NCBI GenBank assembly: GCA_963777915.1
Contig: CAVZSH010000007.1
Span: forward strand, 99,264-163,263
From: CAVUPF01 sp963777915
GTDB taxonomy: Bacteria; Actinomycetota; Thermoleophilia; Solirubrobacterales; 70-9
Length of the DNA stretch: 64,000 bases
Direction: 5' to 3'
Below the pieces are notes generated by a model. It searched no databases. It had not been told where the DNA came from and worked only from the letters and a program-made list of their open reading frames with translations. This document shows, piece after piece, positions 8,564 to 17,268 of this stretch. Made by a program: the position numbers and the translations under genes. Positions within the stretch are counted from its first letter, which is position 1. Each line of letters opens with the position of its first letter.

Positions 8564-9682
8564 ATGAAGATCGGAGTTCCGAAAGAGACCGTCGAGGGGG
8601 AGCGCCGGGTCGCGCTGGTCCCTGACGTAGTCAAGTCGTTGAAGCGCAACGAGCACGTCGACGTCGTGGTCGAGTCCGGCGCCGGGGTGGCCGCCGGTCA
8701 TCCCGACTCCCACTACACCGAGGCCGGGGCGGCGCTCGCCGAGGCCGCCGCTGCCTGGGGCGCTGATCTAGTTCTTCGAGTCGCCGTCCCGTCCACCGAG
8801 GAGATCGGCAAGCTCAGCCCCAACCAGATCCTGATCGGCCACCTCGCTCCCTGGACCTCGGCCGAGACAAACCGGGCGCTCGCCGAGGCCGGCTTGACCA
8901 GCTTTGCGATGGAGGCGATCCCGCGCACCACCCGCGCCCAGGCGATGGACGCGCTCTCCTCGCAGGCCTCCGCCGCCGGCTACGCCGCGACCCTGATCGC
9001 CGTGCGAGAGTCGGGCCGCTTCTTCGGGATGATGACCACCGCAGCGGGCACCGTCCCGCCGGCCAAGGTCCTCGTCCTCGGCGCCGGCGTAGCCGGCCTG
9101 CAGGCGGTCGCCACCGCCAAGCGGCTGGGGGCGATCGTCACCGGCTTTGACATCCGTCGCGCCGCCTGGGAGCAGATCGCCTCGCTCGGCGGCCGCCCGC
9201 TTGAGCTCGACTTCATCCCCGACGCCGAGGGCGAGGGCGGCTACGCCCGCCCGCTCACCGAGGAGGAGAACCAGCAGGTCCGCGAGGCGCTTGGTGAGAA
9301 CGCCGCCAAGCAGGACGTGATCCTCACCACCGCGGCGATCCCCGGCCGCCCGGCGCCGCTGTTGATCACCGCCGCGGCGGTGGGGGCGATGCAGCCCGGT
9401 TCGGTGATCGTCGACGTCGCCGCCGAGACCGGCGGCAACTGCGAGCTGACCCGGGTCGGGGAGACGGTGCTCGAAAACGGGGTGAGGGTGCTCGGCCCGC
9501 GCAACCTGGCGAGCGAGATGCCGGCACCGGCCTCCCAGCTCTACGCGAAGAACCTGGAGAACCTGCTCGGCCTGCTGATCACAGAGGAGGGCCAGGTCAA
9601 GGTCGACTTCGAGGACGACATCCTCGCCGCGGCCTGCATCACCCGTGATGGGCAGATCCGCAACGAGAGGGCGGCGAAATGA
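8564..9682 (+). CDS. pntAA: NAD(P) transhydrogenase subunit alpha, part 1
   Basis: NAD(H)-binding domain I of the proton-translocating transhydrogenase, 372 residues. It opens MKIGVPKETVEGERRVALVP, as in alanine dehydrogenase/PntA proteins, and has the nucleotide-binding motif VLGAGVAGLQAV (173-178). The loop RAQAMDALSSQA near residue 125 is the conserved NAD-contact region. It overlaps pntAB by four bases (ATGA). The split three-gene form (AA, AB, B) is common in actinobacteria and Rhodospirillum. The enzyme couples the proton gradient to NADPH production at the membrane. Confidence 0.95.
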   Translation: MKIGVPKETVEGERRVALVPDVVKSLKRNEHVDVVVESGAGVAAGHPDSHYTEAGAALAEAAAAWGADLVLRVAVPSTEEIGKLSPNQILIGHLAPWTSAETNRALAEAGLTSFAMEAIPRTTRAQAMDALSSQASAAGYAATLIAVRESGRFFGMMTTAAGTVPPAKVLVLGAGVAGLQAVATAKRLGAIVTGFDIRRAAWEQIASLGGRPLELDFIPDAEGEGGYARPLTEEENQQVREALGENAAKQDVILTTAAIPGRPAPLLITAAAVGAMQPGSVIVDVAAETGGNCELTRVGETVLENGVRVLGPRNLASEMPAPASQLYAKNLENLLGLLITEEGQVKVDFEDDILAAACITRDGQIRNERAAK

Positions 9683-9993
9683 CCCTGATGGCCGAGATCA
9701 CGATCTTCGTGCTTGCCGCCTTCGTCGGCTTCGAGGTGATCTCGAAGGTGCCGACCACCCTGCACACGCCGCTGATGTCGCAGACCAACGCGATCCACGG
9801 GATCGTGATGCTGGGTGGGCTGATCGTCGTCGGCTACGCCAACGACCCGCTCGAGTACGTGATCGGCACGATCGCGATCGCCTTCGGCACGATCAACATC
9901 GTCGGCGGTTTCCTGGTCACCGACCGGATGCTCGGCATGTTTGCCAAGAAGCCGAAGCCGAAGGACGATGCCGACCCGAAAGGCGAGCGGTGA
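9679..9993 (+). CDS. pntAB: NAD(P) transhydrogenase subunit alpha, part 2 (membrane)
   Basis: A 104-residue membrane subunit carrying part of proton-channel domain II. It shows about three hydrophobic segments (ITIFVLAAFVGFEVI, GIVMLGGLIVVGY, VIGTIAIAFGTINIVGGFLV) and the conserved loop TTLHTPLMSQTNAIHGIV. The C-terminus is a lysine/aspartate-rich cytoplasmic tail. It overlaps pntAA by four bases (ATGA) and pntB by four (GTGA), so the three subunits are translationally coupled. Confidence 0.95.
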   Translation: MTLMAEITIFVLAAFVGFEVISKVPTTLHTPLMSQTNAIHGIVMLGGLIVVGYANDPLEYVIGTIAIAFGTINIVGGFLVTDRMLGMFAKKPKPKDDADPKGER

Positions 9994-11405
9994 TCGAGAT
10001 CGCCCTGCTGAAGCCGGGCGGCAGCGCCGCCACGGCGCTCTACATCGTCGCCTTCTCGATGTTCATCCTCGGGGTAAAACGCGGCACCCACCCGACTACC
10101 GCCAAACAGGGGAACATGGTCGCCGCCGCCGGCATGCTGATCGCCGTCGCGACGACGCTTCTCCTCAACGGGATCGGCAACTGGGGCCTGATCGTGGCGG
10201 GCATCGCGATCGGCGCGACGATCGGCGTCGTCGCCTCGATCCGCGTCCAGATGACCGCGATGCCGCAGATGGTCGCCCTCTACAACGGGGTCGGCGGCGG
10301 CGCGGTCGCGCTGATCGCCTGGTCTGAGATCCGCCACGGCATCTCGCTCGGCGAGACGATCCCGCTCGAAACGCTGATCCCCACCCTGTTTGCCGCGGTG
10401 GTCGGCTCGGTCTCCTTCTGGGGCTCGAGCATCGCCTTCGGCAAGTTGCAGGAAGTGATCCCGACCCGGCCGATGAAGATCCCCGGCCAGCAGGTGATCA
10501 ACGCCCTGCTGCTGGCCGGCATCCTTGCCGCCTGCGTCGACATCGCCGCCAACAACAGCGACGCCTCCCAGGGCCTCTTCATCGCGGTCCTCTGCGCCGC
10601 GGCCCTGCTCGGCATCCTCGTCGTGCTGCCGATCGGCGGCGCCGACATGCCGGTTGTGATCTCGCTGCTTAACGCTTTCACCGGGCTCTCGGCCGCGGCG
10701 GCCGGCTTCGCGCTGGATAACGTCGCGCTGATCGTCGCCGGCACCCTGGTCGGCTCCTCGGGAACGATCCTGACGATGGAGATGGCGACCGCGATGAACC
10801 GCTCGGTCGCCAATGTCCTCTTTGCGGGCTTTGGTGGGGCCCCGGCCGCCGGCCCGGGAACGGTCGAGGAGCGCCCGGTCACCTCGATCGGCGCCGAGGA
10901 CGCGGCGATCAAGCTCGCTTACGCCGACTCGGTCGTGATCGTGCCCGGTTACGGACTCGCAGTCGCCCAGGCCCAGCATGCGGTCAAGGAGATGGCAGGC
11001 GAGCTGGAAAAGCGCGGGGTCACGGTCAGCTACGCGATCCACCCGGTCGCCGGGCGCATGCCGGGGCACATGAACGTGCTGCTGGCCGAGGCCGACGTGC
11101 CCTACGAGCAGCTGAAGGAGATGGACGAGATCAACCCCGAGATGCCGCGCACCGATGTCGCCGTGGTGATCGGTGCCAACGACGTCACCAACCCCGCCGC
11201 CAAGAACGACCCCAACAGCCCGATCGCCGGGATGCCGATCATCGAAGTCGATCAGGCCCAGCAGGCGATCGTGATCAAGCGCTCGCTCAGCCCCGGCTTC
11301 GCCGGCATCGACAACGACCTCTTTTATGAGCCCAACACCTCGATGCTGTTCGGCGACGCCAAGAAAGCTGCGGCGGAAATCGCCGCCGAGATCCAGAACC
11401 TCTGA
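9990..11405 (+). CDS. pntB: NAD(P) transhydrogenase subunit beta
   Basis: A 471-residue subunit: about nine membrane segments of domain II in the first 280 residues, then the NADP(H)-binding domain III. Domain III shows VVIVPGYGLAVAQAQHAV, the family's nucleotide-binding loop, followed by HPVAGRMPGHMNVLLAEA and VVIGANDVTNPAAKNDPNSP. The channel region MVALYNGVGGGAVALIA is also present. It starts at a GTG overlapping the pntAB stop. With pntAA and pntAB it forms the complete membrane enzyme that drives hydride transfer from NADH to NADP+. Confidence 0.95.
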   Translation: MIEIALLKPGGSAATALYIVAFSMFILGVKRGTHPTTAKQGNMVAAAGMLIAVATTLLLNGIGNWGLIVAGIAIGATIGVVASIRVQMTAMPQMVALYNGVGGGAVALIAWSEIRHGISLGETIPLETLIPTLFAAVVGSVSFWGSSIAFGKLQEVIPTRPMKIPGQQVINALLLAGILAACVDIAANNSDASQGLFIAVLCAAALLGILVVLPIGGADMPVVISLLNAFTGLSAAAAGFALDNVALIVAGTLVGSSGTILTMEMATAMNRSVANVLFAGFGGAPAAGPGTVEERPVTSIGAEDAAIKLAYADSVVIVPGYGLAVAQAQHAVKEMAGELEKRGVTVSYAIHPVAGRMPGHMNVLLAEADVPYEQLKEMDEINPEMPRTDVAVVIGANDVTNPAAKNDPNSPIAGMPIIEVDQAQQAIVIKRSLSPGFAGIDNDLFYEPNTSMLFGDAKKAAAEIAAEIQNL

Positions 11406-11500
11406 GCGCGCTCGGGGGCCTCTGCGTCGGCGCGCCCTTGCGCCGGGAGGCGTCAAGGGAGGGGTAGGGGTGCCGGTCCTGCGCCGAGTCGGCTGAGGCG

Positions 11501-12268
11501 TCAGCTCGGCGGCATCCGCAGGGCGCCGTCGAGGCGGATCGTCTCGCCGTTCAGCATCGGGTTGGCGACGATCTGGCCGACCAGCTGCGCGTACTCTGCG
11601 GGTTGGCCGAGCCGGGAGGGGAAGGGAATGCCGGCGCCGAGCGCCTCTCGCGCTGCTGCGGGGAGGGCGGCGAGCAGTGGCGTATCGAAGAGCCCGGGGG
11701 CGATCGTGACCACGCGGACGCCGCGGGAGGCCATGTCGCGCGCCGCCGGCAGGGTCATGCCGACGATGCCGCCCTTGGAGGCCGAGTAGGCGGTTTGGCC
11801 GACCTGGCCGTCGTAGGCGGCGATCGAGGCGGTGTTGACGCAAACGCCGCGCTCCCCGCCCGCGTCGGGCTCGTTCTCGCTCATCGCCGCCGCGGCGAGG
11901 CGTAGCACGTTGAAGGTGCCGATCAGGTTGACCTTGATCAGGTTGGAGAACGATTCGAGGTCGTGGGGGCCGCGCCGGTGCGAAAGCCGCTCGGCCCAGC
12001 CGATCCCCGCGCAGCAGACCGAGACGCGAAGGCCGTCCTGCGCCGAGGCCGCCCGCTCAACCGCGGCGGAGGTCGCCCTCTCATCGCTGACGTCGGCCTT
12101 CACGAAGGTCGCGCTCGGTCCCAGCTCCGCCGCCAGCGCTTCGCCCTGCTCGGCATTGAGGTCGGCGATCGTCACGCTGGCGCCAGCCTCGGCGAGTGCC
12201 CGCGCGCTCGCCTCGCCGAGTCCGGAGGCTCCGCCCGCGACCAACGCCCCAACAGCCTCGAGCTTCAT
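11501..12268 (-). CDS. Short-chain dehydrogenase (HADH type-2-like SDR)
   Basis: Classical SDR of 255 residues. The Rossmann motif ALVAGGASGLGEASARAL (residues about 8-25, TGxxxGxG type with Thr replaced by Ala) is followed by DLNAEQGE, an acidic end of beta-2 that favours NAD(H). The catalytic set is Ser in NTASIAAYDG, Tyr and Lys in TAYSASKGG. The pattern, especially the GERGVCVNTASIAAYDGQ-like stretch and APGLFDTPLLAALP, matches type-2 3-hydroxyacyl-CoA dehydrogenase (HSD17B10-like). It would suit the beta-oxidation genes at 2.5-5 kb, but they are not linked. Start ATG at 12268. Convergent with pntB. Confidence 0.87.
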   Translation of the reverse strand: MKLEAVGALVAGGASGLGEASARALAEAGASVTIADLNAEQGEALAAELGPSATFVKADVSDERATSAAVERAASAQDGLRVSVCCAGIGWAERLSHRRGPHDLESFSNLIKVNLIGTFNVLRLAAAAMSENEPDAGGERGVCVNTASIAAYDGQVGQTAYSASKGGIVGMTLPAARDMASRGVRVVTIAPGLFDTPLLAALPAAAREALGAGIPFPSRLGQPAEYAQLVGQIVANPMLNGETIRLDGALRMPPS

Positions 12269-12381
12269 AGAGCGAGCAGCCTACCGGCGGCCCCGCGCCT
12301 CCCGACGGCGCGCTCGTTCGGCCTCCTTCACTTCTCACACCGAAGGTTCGACCCCGCTAGGGTCTTCGGATCGCCACCGAG

Positions 12382-13587
12382 GTGACGGCAAGCTCCAAGG
12401 AAGCGATTGCGCTGCGCCTCGCCGAGGCGCGGGAGCGGACCCTGGAGCTGATCGAGTCGCTCGATGACGCTCAGCTCAACCGCGTCTACTCGCCGATCCT
12501 CAGCCCGCTGGCCTGGGACCTCGGCCACATCGCCAACTTCGAGGAGCTCTGGCTGGTGCAGACTGTCGGTCACCGCGAGCCGCTGCACGGCGAACTCGGC
12601 CACTTCTACGACGCGATCGAGAATCCGCGGCGTAGCCGCGGCGAGCTGCCGATCCTGCGCGACGCCGAGCTGCGCGCCTACCTGGCCGAGGTGCGTGAGC
12701 GCACCCTGGAGGTGCTCGCCGGCGTCGATCTGAGCGAGGAAGCCGCCGACCCCCTGCTCCGCGGCGGCTTCGTCTACGAGATGCTGCTCGCCCACGAGCA
12801 CCAGCACAACGAGACGATGCTGCAGCTGCTGCAGATGGTCGAGCGCTATGAGCCGGCGCGGCGAGATCCCGGCCCGGCGGCTGAGCCGGCCCCAGACGGC
12901 CCGGAGATGGTCGCGGTAGCCGGAGGAGAGTGGGCGATCGGCACCTCGCCCGAGGGCTTTGCCTATGACAACGAGCGCCCCCGCCACACGGTCGAGCTGG
13001 GCGCCTTTGAGATCGACCGCACGCCGGTCACAAACGGCGCCTACGCAGAGTTTGTCGAGGCGGGTGGCGCCGAGCCACCGATGTACTGGGAGCGCGACGG
13101 GGAGGGGGGCTGGGTCCGCACCGCGATGGGCCACTGCGAGCCGCTTGAGCTCGCCCACCCGGTCATCCATGTCTCCTGGCATGAGGCCGACGCCTTCGCC
13201 CGCTGGGCCGCCAAGCGGCTGCCCAGCGAGCAGGAGTGGGAGGCGGCCTGCGCCGGAGCGAGCGCCGAGCGCGCCAACCTCGACCAGCTCGGCTTCGGCA
13301 CCGCCCCCGCCGGCGCCTATGCCGACGGGGCAGCCGCCAGCGGCGCGGTGCAGATGCTCGGCGACGTCTGGGAGTGGACCGCCTCGGACTTCCTCGCCTA
13401 TCCCGACTTTGAGCCCTTCCCCTACCCTGAGTACTCCCAGGTCTTCTTCGGCGATGCTCACAAGGTGCTGCGCGGCGGCGCCTGGGCTACCCGGCGCAAC
13501 ACGATCCGCCCCAGTTTCCGCAACTGGGACCTTCCCCAACGCCGCCAGATCTTCGCCGGCTTTCGCTGCGCGCGGGACCTGGACTGA
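12382..13587 (+). CDS. egtB: Ergothioneine biosynthesis sulfoxide synthase EgtB
   Basis: Non-haem iron enzyme that joins hercynine to a sulfur donor. An N-terminal DinB-type domain provides three iron-ligand histidines at the expected places: His49 in WDLGHIANFEE, and His138 and His142 in AHEHQHNET. A C-terminal formylglycine-generating-enzyme-like domain follows (MVAVAGGEWAIGTSPEGF to GGAWATRRN... GFRCARD). The length, 401 residues, is slightly shorter than mycobacterial EgtB. The start is a GTG at 12382 without a clear ribosome site. egtD follows after 41 bp. No egtA, egtC or egtE is present in the window. Confidence 0.93.
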   Translation: MTASSKEAIALRLAEARERTLELIESLDDAQLNRVYSPILSPLAWDLGHIANFEELWLVQTVGHREPLHGELGHFYDAIENPRRSRGELPILRDAELRAYLAEVRERTLEVLAGVDLSEEAADPLLRGGFVYEMLLAHEHQHNETMLQLLQMVERYEPARRDPGPAAEPAPDGPEMVAVAGGEWAIGTSPEGFAYDNERPRHTVELGAFEIDRTPVTNGAYAEFVEAGGAEPPMYWERDGEGGWVRTAMGHCEPLELAHPVIHVSWHEADAFARWAAKRLPSEQEWEAACAGASAERANLDQLGFGTAPAGAYADGAAASGAVQMLGDVWEWTASDFLAYPDFEPFPYPEYSQVFFGDAHKVLRGGAWATRRNTIRPSFRNWDLPQRRQIFAGFRCARDLD

Positions 13588-13628
13588 TCCGAGCCGAGAC
13601 CGAGCGCGCAAGGACTGAGAGGACCGAC

Positions 13629-14624
13629 TTGAGCTCTGAGACCACCGCAGATCAGATCGCGATCGAGGTCCACCTCGCCGCCGACGGCGGCGCGGCGATG
13701 GAGCACGACATCCGCGCTGGCCTCTCCTCTGAGCCCAAGGAGCTGGCCCCGAAGTACTTCTACGACGAGCGCGGCTCTCAGCTGTTTGAGCAGATCACCG
13801 AGCTGCCCGAGTACTACCCGACCCGCGCCGAGCGCGCGATCCTCGCCGAGCGCTCCGCCGAGATCCTCGCCGCCGCCGGCGAACCGGGGGTGCTCGTCGA
13901 GTTGGGCTCGGGCTCGGCGGCGAAGACTCGCCACCTGTTGAGCGCGATGCGCGACGCCGGCTGCCTGGAGACCTACGTCCCGGTCGACATCTCCGAGGAG
14001 ATCACCCACGAGACGGCGGAGAGCCTGGTCGAGGAGTACCCCGGCCTCGCCGTCCGCGGCCTTGTCTGCGACTTCGAGCACGACCTGGAGCGCATCCCGA
14101 ACGACGCCGGCGGCAGGCTGATTGCCTTTCTCGGCGGGACGATCGGCAACCTCTACCCACAGGCACGCCGCGACTTCCTCGCCCGACTGGCGGGCCTGCT
14201 CGGCCCCGAGGACCGCCTCCTGTTGGGGACCGACCTGGTCAAGGAGCCCGCCCGCCTCGAGGCCGCCTACGACGACGCCGGCGGCGTCACCGCCGAGTTC
14301 AACAAGAACGTCTTGGCGGTCCTAAACCGCGAGCTGGGAGCCGACTTCGACCTGGCCGCCTTCGAGCACGTCGCCCGCTATGACGGCGCCGAGGCGCGGA
14401 TGGACATCCGCTTGCGCTCGCTCGCCGAGCAGACGGTCCGCGTCGAGGGCCTCGACCTGGAGGTGGCCTTCGCCAGCGGCGAGGAGATGCGTACCGAGAT
14501 CTCGGCCAAGTTCACCCGCGAGCGGCTGGAGCGGGTCTATGAGGAAGCGGGCCTTGAGCTGGCCGGCTGGTTCACCGATCCCGCCGGCGACTACGCCCTA
14601 AGCCTTGCCCAGCGCGCCGATTAG
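13629..14624 (+). CDS. egtD: L-histidine N(alpha)-methyltransferase EgtD
   Basis: SAM-dependent enzyme of 331 residues that trimethylates histidine to hercynine. The N-terminal LSSEPKELAPKYFYDERGS followed by FEQITELPEYYPTRAE is diagnostic of the family. VELGSGSAAKTRHLL is SAM motif I, and FLGGTIGNLYPQ and GTDLVKEPARLEAAYDD are typical later segments. The start is a TTG at 13629. It forms an operon with egtB. The 3' end overlaps the convergent LLM gene by 27 bp. Confidence 0.95.
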   Translation: MSSETTADQIAIEVHLAADGGAAMEHDIRAGLSSEPKELAPKYFYDERGSQLFEQITELPEYYPTRAERAILAERSAEILAAAGEPGVLVELGSGSAAKTRHLLSAMRDAGCLETYVPVDISEEITHETAESLVEEYPGLAVRGLVCDFEHDLERIPNDAGGRLIAFLGGTIGNLYPQARRDFLARLAGLLGPEDRLLLGTDLVKEPARLEAAYDDAGGVTAEFNKNVLAVLNRELGADFDLAAFEHVARYDGAEARMDIRLRSLAEQTVRVEGLDLEVAFASGEEMRTEISAKFTRERLERVYEEAGLELAGWFTDPAGDYALSLAQRAD

Positions 14625-15533
14625 CTCACCCACCTTCTCGGGCGAGGTGATCGGGGTGAGGATCGGCAGGGTTATGCCGCCCTCGACGAAAGCCGCGATC
14701 CGCTCCCTCATCTCCTCCGGCGTCCCGAAGACGAACGTCTCCTCGATCAGCTCCCAGGGCGCGGCCGCCGCGGCGCCCTGGCGGTCGCCGGACTCCCAGG
14801 CCGCGAGCATCGCGTCGATCTGCTCGCCGTAGCCGAGCCAGCGATAGAAGGCGGCGTAGACCGGGACGGTGATGTAGGAGGAGAACATGAAGCGCGCCAG
14901 CGGCTCGACCGCCGCGCGCTCGCCCGGCAGGCAGAAGAAGCGGCAGAGCAGCTCGAAGCCCTCCGCCGCGCCCTCGAGCTGGGCGGTCACTTTGGGCAGG
15001 CCGCCGAGCGGCAGGAAGTTGGTGAAGGCGCCGTCGGCGCGCTCCACCGCGAGGTCGAGCATCTTGCCGCGCAGCGCCGCCAAGACGATCGGCACCCGCT
15101 GCGCCGGCGCGCTTTCCAGCTTGAAGCCGCTCGCCGTCCGCTCGCCGCCGAGCGCCGCTTGCAGGAACTCGAGCGTCTCGCGCACCTTGCTCAGCGGTCG
15201 CTCGAAGGGGATGCCGTTCCAGCCCTCGACGATCCGATCCGAGGAGGAGCCGATCCCCAGCGCGAAGCGCCCCCGCGAGGCATCGGCCAGCGCCGCAGCC
15301 TCCTGGGCCAGCAGCGCCGGCCCGCGCTGGAACACCCCGACGATCCCGGTTCCCAGGCGCGCCTTCTGCGTCCAGGCGGCGCTCAGCGCCAGCGGCGTGA
15401 ACCCGTCCGGCCCGTTCGTCTCCCCGCTCCAGAGGTCTGTGTAGCCCGCCGCCTCGGCTCGCCGCACGTGCTCCTCGTGATCGGCGAGGCTCAATCCCGG
15501 CAGCGGCAATGTCAGACCCCAGCGCTCGGCCAC
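14598..15533 (-). CDS. LLM-class F420-dependent oxidoreductase
   Basis: Luciferase-like fold protein of 311 residues, only distantly like the one at 7.5 kb. It shows WGLTLPLPG, AEAAGYTDLWSGETNGPDGF, KARLGTGIVGVFQRGPALLA and SRGRFALGIGSSSDRIVEGWNG, the cofactor phosphate-binding loop, and ends with EMRERIAAFVEGGITLPIL. This pattern matches mycobacterial F420-type oxidoreductases of unknown substrate. Start ATG at 15533. Its 3' end overlaps egtD, so the two genes are convergent without a terminator. Confidence 0.86.
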   Translation of the reverse strand: MAERWGLTLPLPGLSLADHEEHVRRAEAAGYTDLWSGETNGPDGFTPLALSAAWTQKARLGTGIVGVFQRGPALLAQEAAALADASRGRFALGIGSSSDRIVEGWNGIPFERPLSKVRETLEFLQAALGGERTASGFKLESAPAQRVPIVLAALRGKMLDLAVERADGAFTNFLPLGGLPKVTAQLEGAAEGFELLCRFFCLPGERAAVEPLARFMFSSYITVPVYAAFYRWLGYGEQIDAMLAAWESGDRQGAAAAAPWELIEETFVFGTPEEMRERIAAFVEGGITLPILTPITSPEKVGELIGALGKA

Positions 15534-15831
15534 CTCTCGACCCTACCGGTCGAGCGGCGTCAGATCTCCGGCCCCGCTGGTCTGAGCGCGGGTCGGCTTT
15601 GCGCCGACTCCACGGTGAGCGCCTGGAGGTCCAAGCGGCGCTCGACAGAGGGAAGGATCGAACCCCGAAAGCCATGCCTTGGGGAGGGTCGATCTGGACT
15701 TGGACGGATCTGGCGGCGAAGCGACTGCAGAGCGCGCCGCCGTCGGACCTCACCGAACCTTTACCTAATTTTGACCTGACGCCAATCTGGAGTCGAGATG
15801 CTGCACGCGTCACCAAACGAAGGAGGCAGCC
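15534..15831. other. Intergenic leader with hairpin and weak promoter-like box
   Basis: No gene is seen between the divergent LLM gene and the small protein at 15832. A six-base hairpin GTCGGC-TTTGC-GCCGAC lies near 15591-15607. TTGACC at 15771-15776 resembles a -35 box, but the hexamer 17 bases on (CGAGAT) is a poor -10, so a promoter is only tentative. Confidence 0.3.
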
Positions 15832-16074
15832 ATGCCGCAGATACTCGTAGTGGCCGACACCCCGGAGGAGGCGCCGAGCACGGTCGTTTACCGGGAGCGG
15901 ATCGCCCTCACCGATCTCGAGTCAGAGCACTTCTCGGGCCAGCTGGTCGAGCGCGTCGGCTGGGCCGTGCTGGACGCCGATGAGCTTGAGCATCGGGGTG
16001 GCGCCGACCTCGCACCCGATCGCCATGCCGGCTCAGCCCTCCCGAGCAGGGAGAGCGAAGCGCCCGCGGCTTGA
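15832..16074 (+). CDS. Small hypothetical protein
   Basis: An 80-residue protein with a very good ribosome site (AAGGAGG) about six bases before the ATG, which is the main evidence that it is real. It starts MPQILVVADTPEEAPS and continues with VYRERIALTDLESEHFSGQLVERVGWAVLDADELE, an acidic, probably folded stretch. The last 20 residues are low-complexity. No membrane segment or known motif is visible. It is followed by the ABC transporter genes 180 bp downstream. Function unknown. Confidence 0.6.
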   Translation: MPQILVVADTPEEAPSTVVYRERIALTDLESEHFSGQLVERVGWAVLDADELEHRGGADLAPDRHAGSALPSRESEAPAA

Positions 16075-16255
16075 GCAAGGCGGTGGCGAGCAGGCCGAAG
16101 CCCTCCCGGCCGGCTCCTCGCATGGTCGACCGAGGCCATGTCGCAGGAGCCGCTCGGGGCCGGGTAGGAATATCCTTGCGCTGCACGGCCGGGCGCCCTC
16201 CCGACGACGCCTGCGATAGCCAGGCCGCCTGAGCCGAACTCGGCCCACCGCCCAA

Positions 16256-17268
16256 ATGCAAGCCGCTGCTGCGCCAGACCACCACCCCGAGGCCGGCTCT
16301 ACGGAGCCGGCGATCGAGACGCGCGGTCTGACCAAGCGCTTCGGCGAGCGCACCGCACTCGACGCAGTCGACCTGCGGGTGCCGGGCGGCGTCGCCTTCG
16401 GCTTCCTCGGACCCAACGGCGCCGGCAAGACGACGCTGATCCGCATGCTGCTCGGTCTCACGCACGCGAGCGCCGGCGCCATGAGCGTCCTCGGCCATCC
16501 GGTCCCGGCCGAGCGCGGTCTGGCCCTGGAGTCGGTTGGCGCGATCGTCGAGGAGCCGCGCTTTCATCCGCAGCTCAGCGGCCGCGAGAACCTGCTGATC
16601 ATCGCCGCTGCGCGCGGGCCCCAGGCCCAAGCCCGGATCGATCCGGCGCTCGCCCGCGTCGGCCTGGCCGAGCGCGCCGGTGAGAGGGTCAAGAAGTACT
16701 CGCTTGGGATGCGCCAGCGCCTCGGCGTGGCGCGCTGCCTGCTCGCCGACCCGAAGCTGCTGATCCTCGACGAGCCGACCAACGGGCTCGACCCGGCCGG
16801 CATCCAGGAGTTCCGGATGATGATCCGGGCGATGGTCGAGCAGGAGGGACGCACTGTGTTCCTCTCCTCCCACCTGCTCGACGAGGTCGAAAAGACCTGC
16901 GACGCCGCCGCGATCGTCGATCGCGGCAAGATCGTCACCCAGGGCTCGATCTCCGAGCTGGCCTCCGGCGGGGCGCAGTATCGAGCTGATCCTCGGGGTC
17001 GACGATGTCGAGCTGGCGCTGCGCACGCTGGGCGAAAGCGAGCTGGTGCGTGAGGCTCATCGCTCAGAGGAAGGGCTTCGCGTCGTGCTCGCCGGCGAGC
17101 CGGCGAGCACAGCGGCGCTGAACGCGAGCCTGGTGGGCGCCGGAGTGGGGGTGATGCGCCTCGAGCCGGCCCGCCAGAGCCTCGAGCGGCGCTTCCTGGA
17201 GGTCACCGCGCGCCTGGAGGAGACCCCCGCCGACCTCACCCGCCCAGCCCGCCGAGGTCCAAAGATGA
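16256..17268 (+). CDS. ABC transporter ATP-binding protein (frameshifted)
   Basis: ATPase of an ABC-2 type exporter. Walker A GPNGAGKTTL near residue 63, signature YSLGMRQRLGVARCLL, Walker B LLILDEPTNGLDPAG and the H-loop SSHLL are all intact. Near 16975 (GGCGGGG) the frame breaks. The natural C-terminus continues one frame over as RSIELILGVDDVELALRTLG and on to FLEVTARLEE, which fits one extra G. To end at the TGA overlapping the permease ATG (17265-17268) a second extra base is needed, plausibly in the CCCCC run near 17225. Without it the frame would run into the permease. Both look like homopolymer errors. Forms an exporter with the next gene; cargo unknown. Confidence 0.82.

Noticed and set aside
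9834..11843. A 669-codon minus-strand frame opposite pntAB and pntB
   Set aside because: No motif, biased composition, and it runs across two well-supported genes on the other strand.
15640..15690. tRNA-like T-loop (GGTTCGATCC on the minus strand)
   Set aside because: The flanking bases do not form the T stem and no acceptor or anticodon arm could be built.
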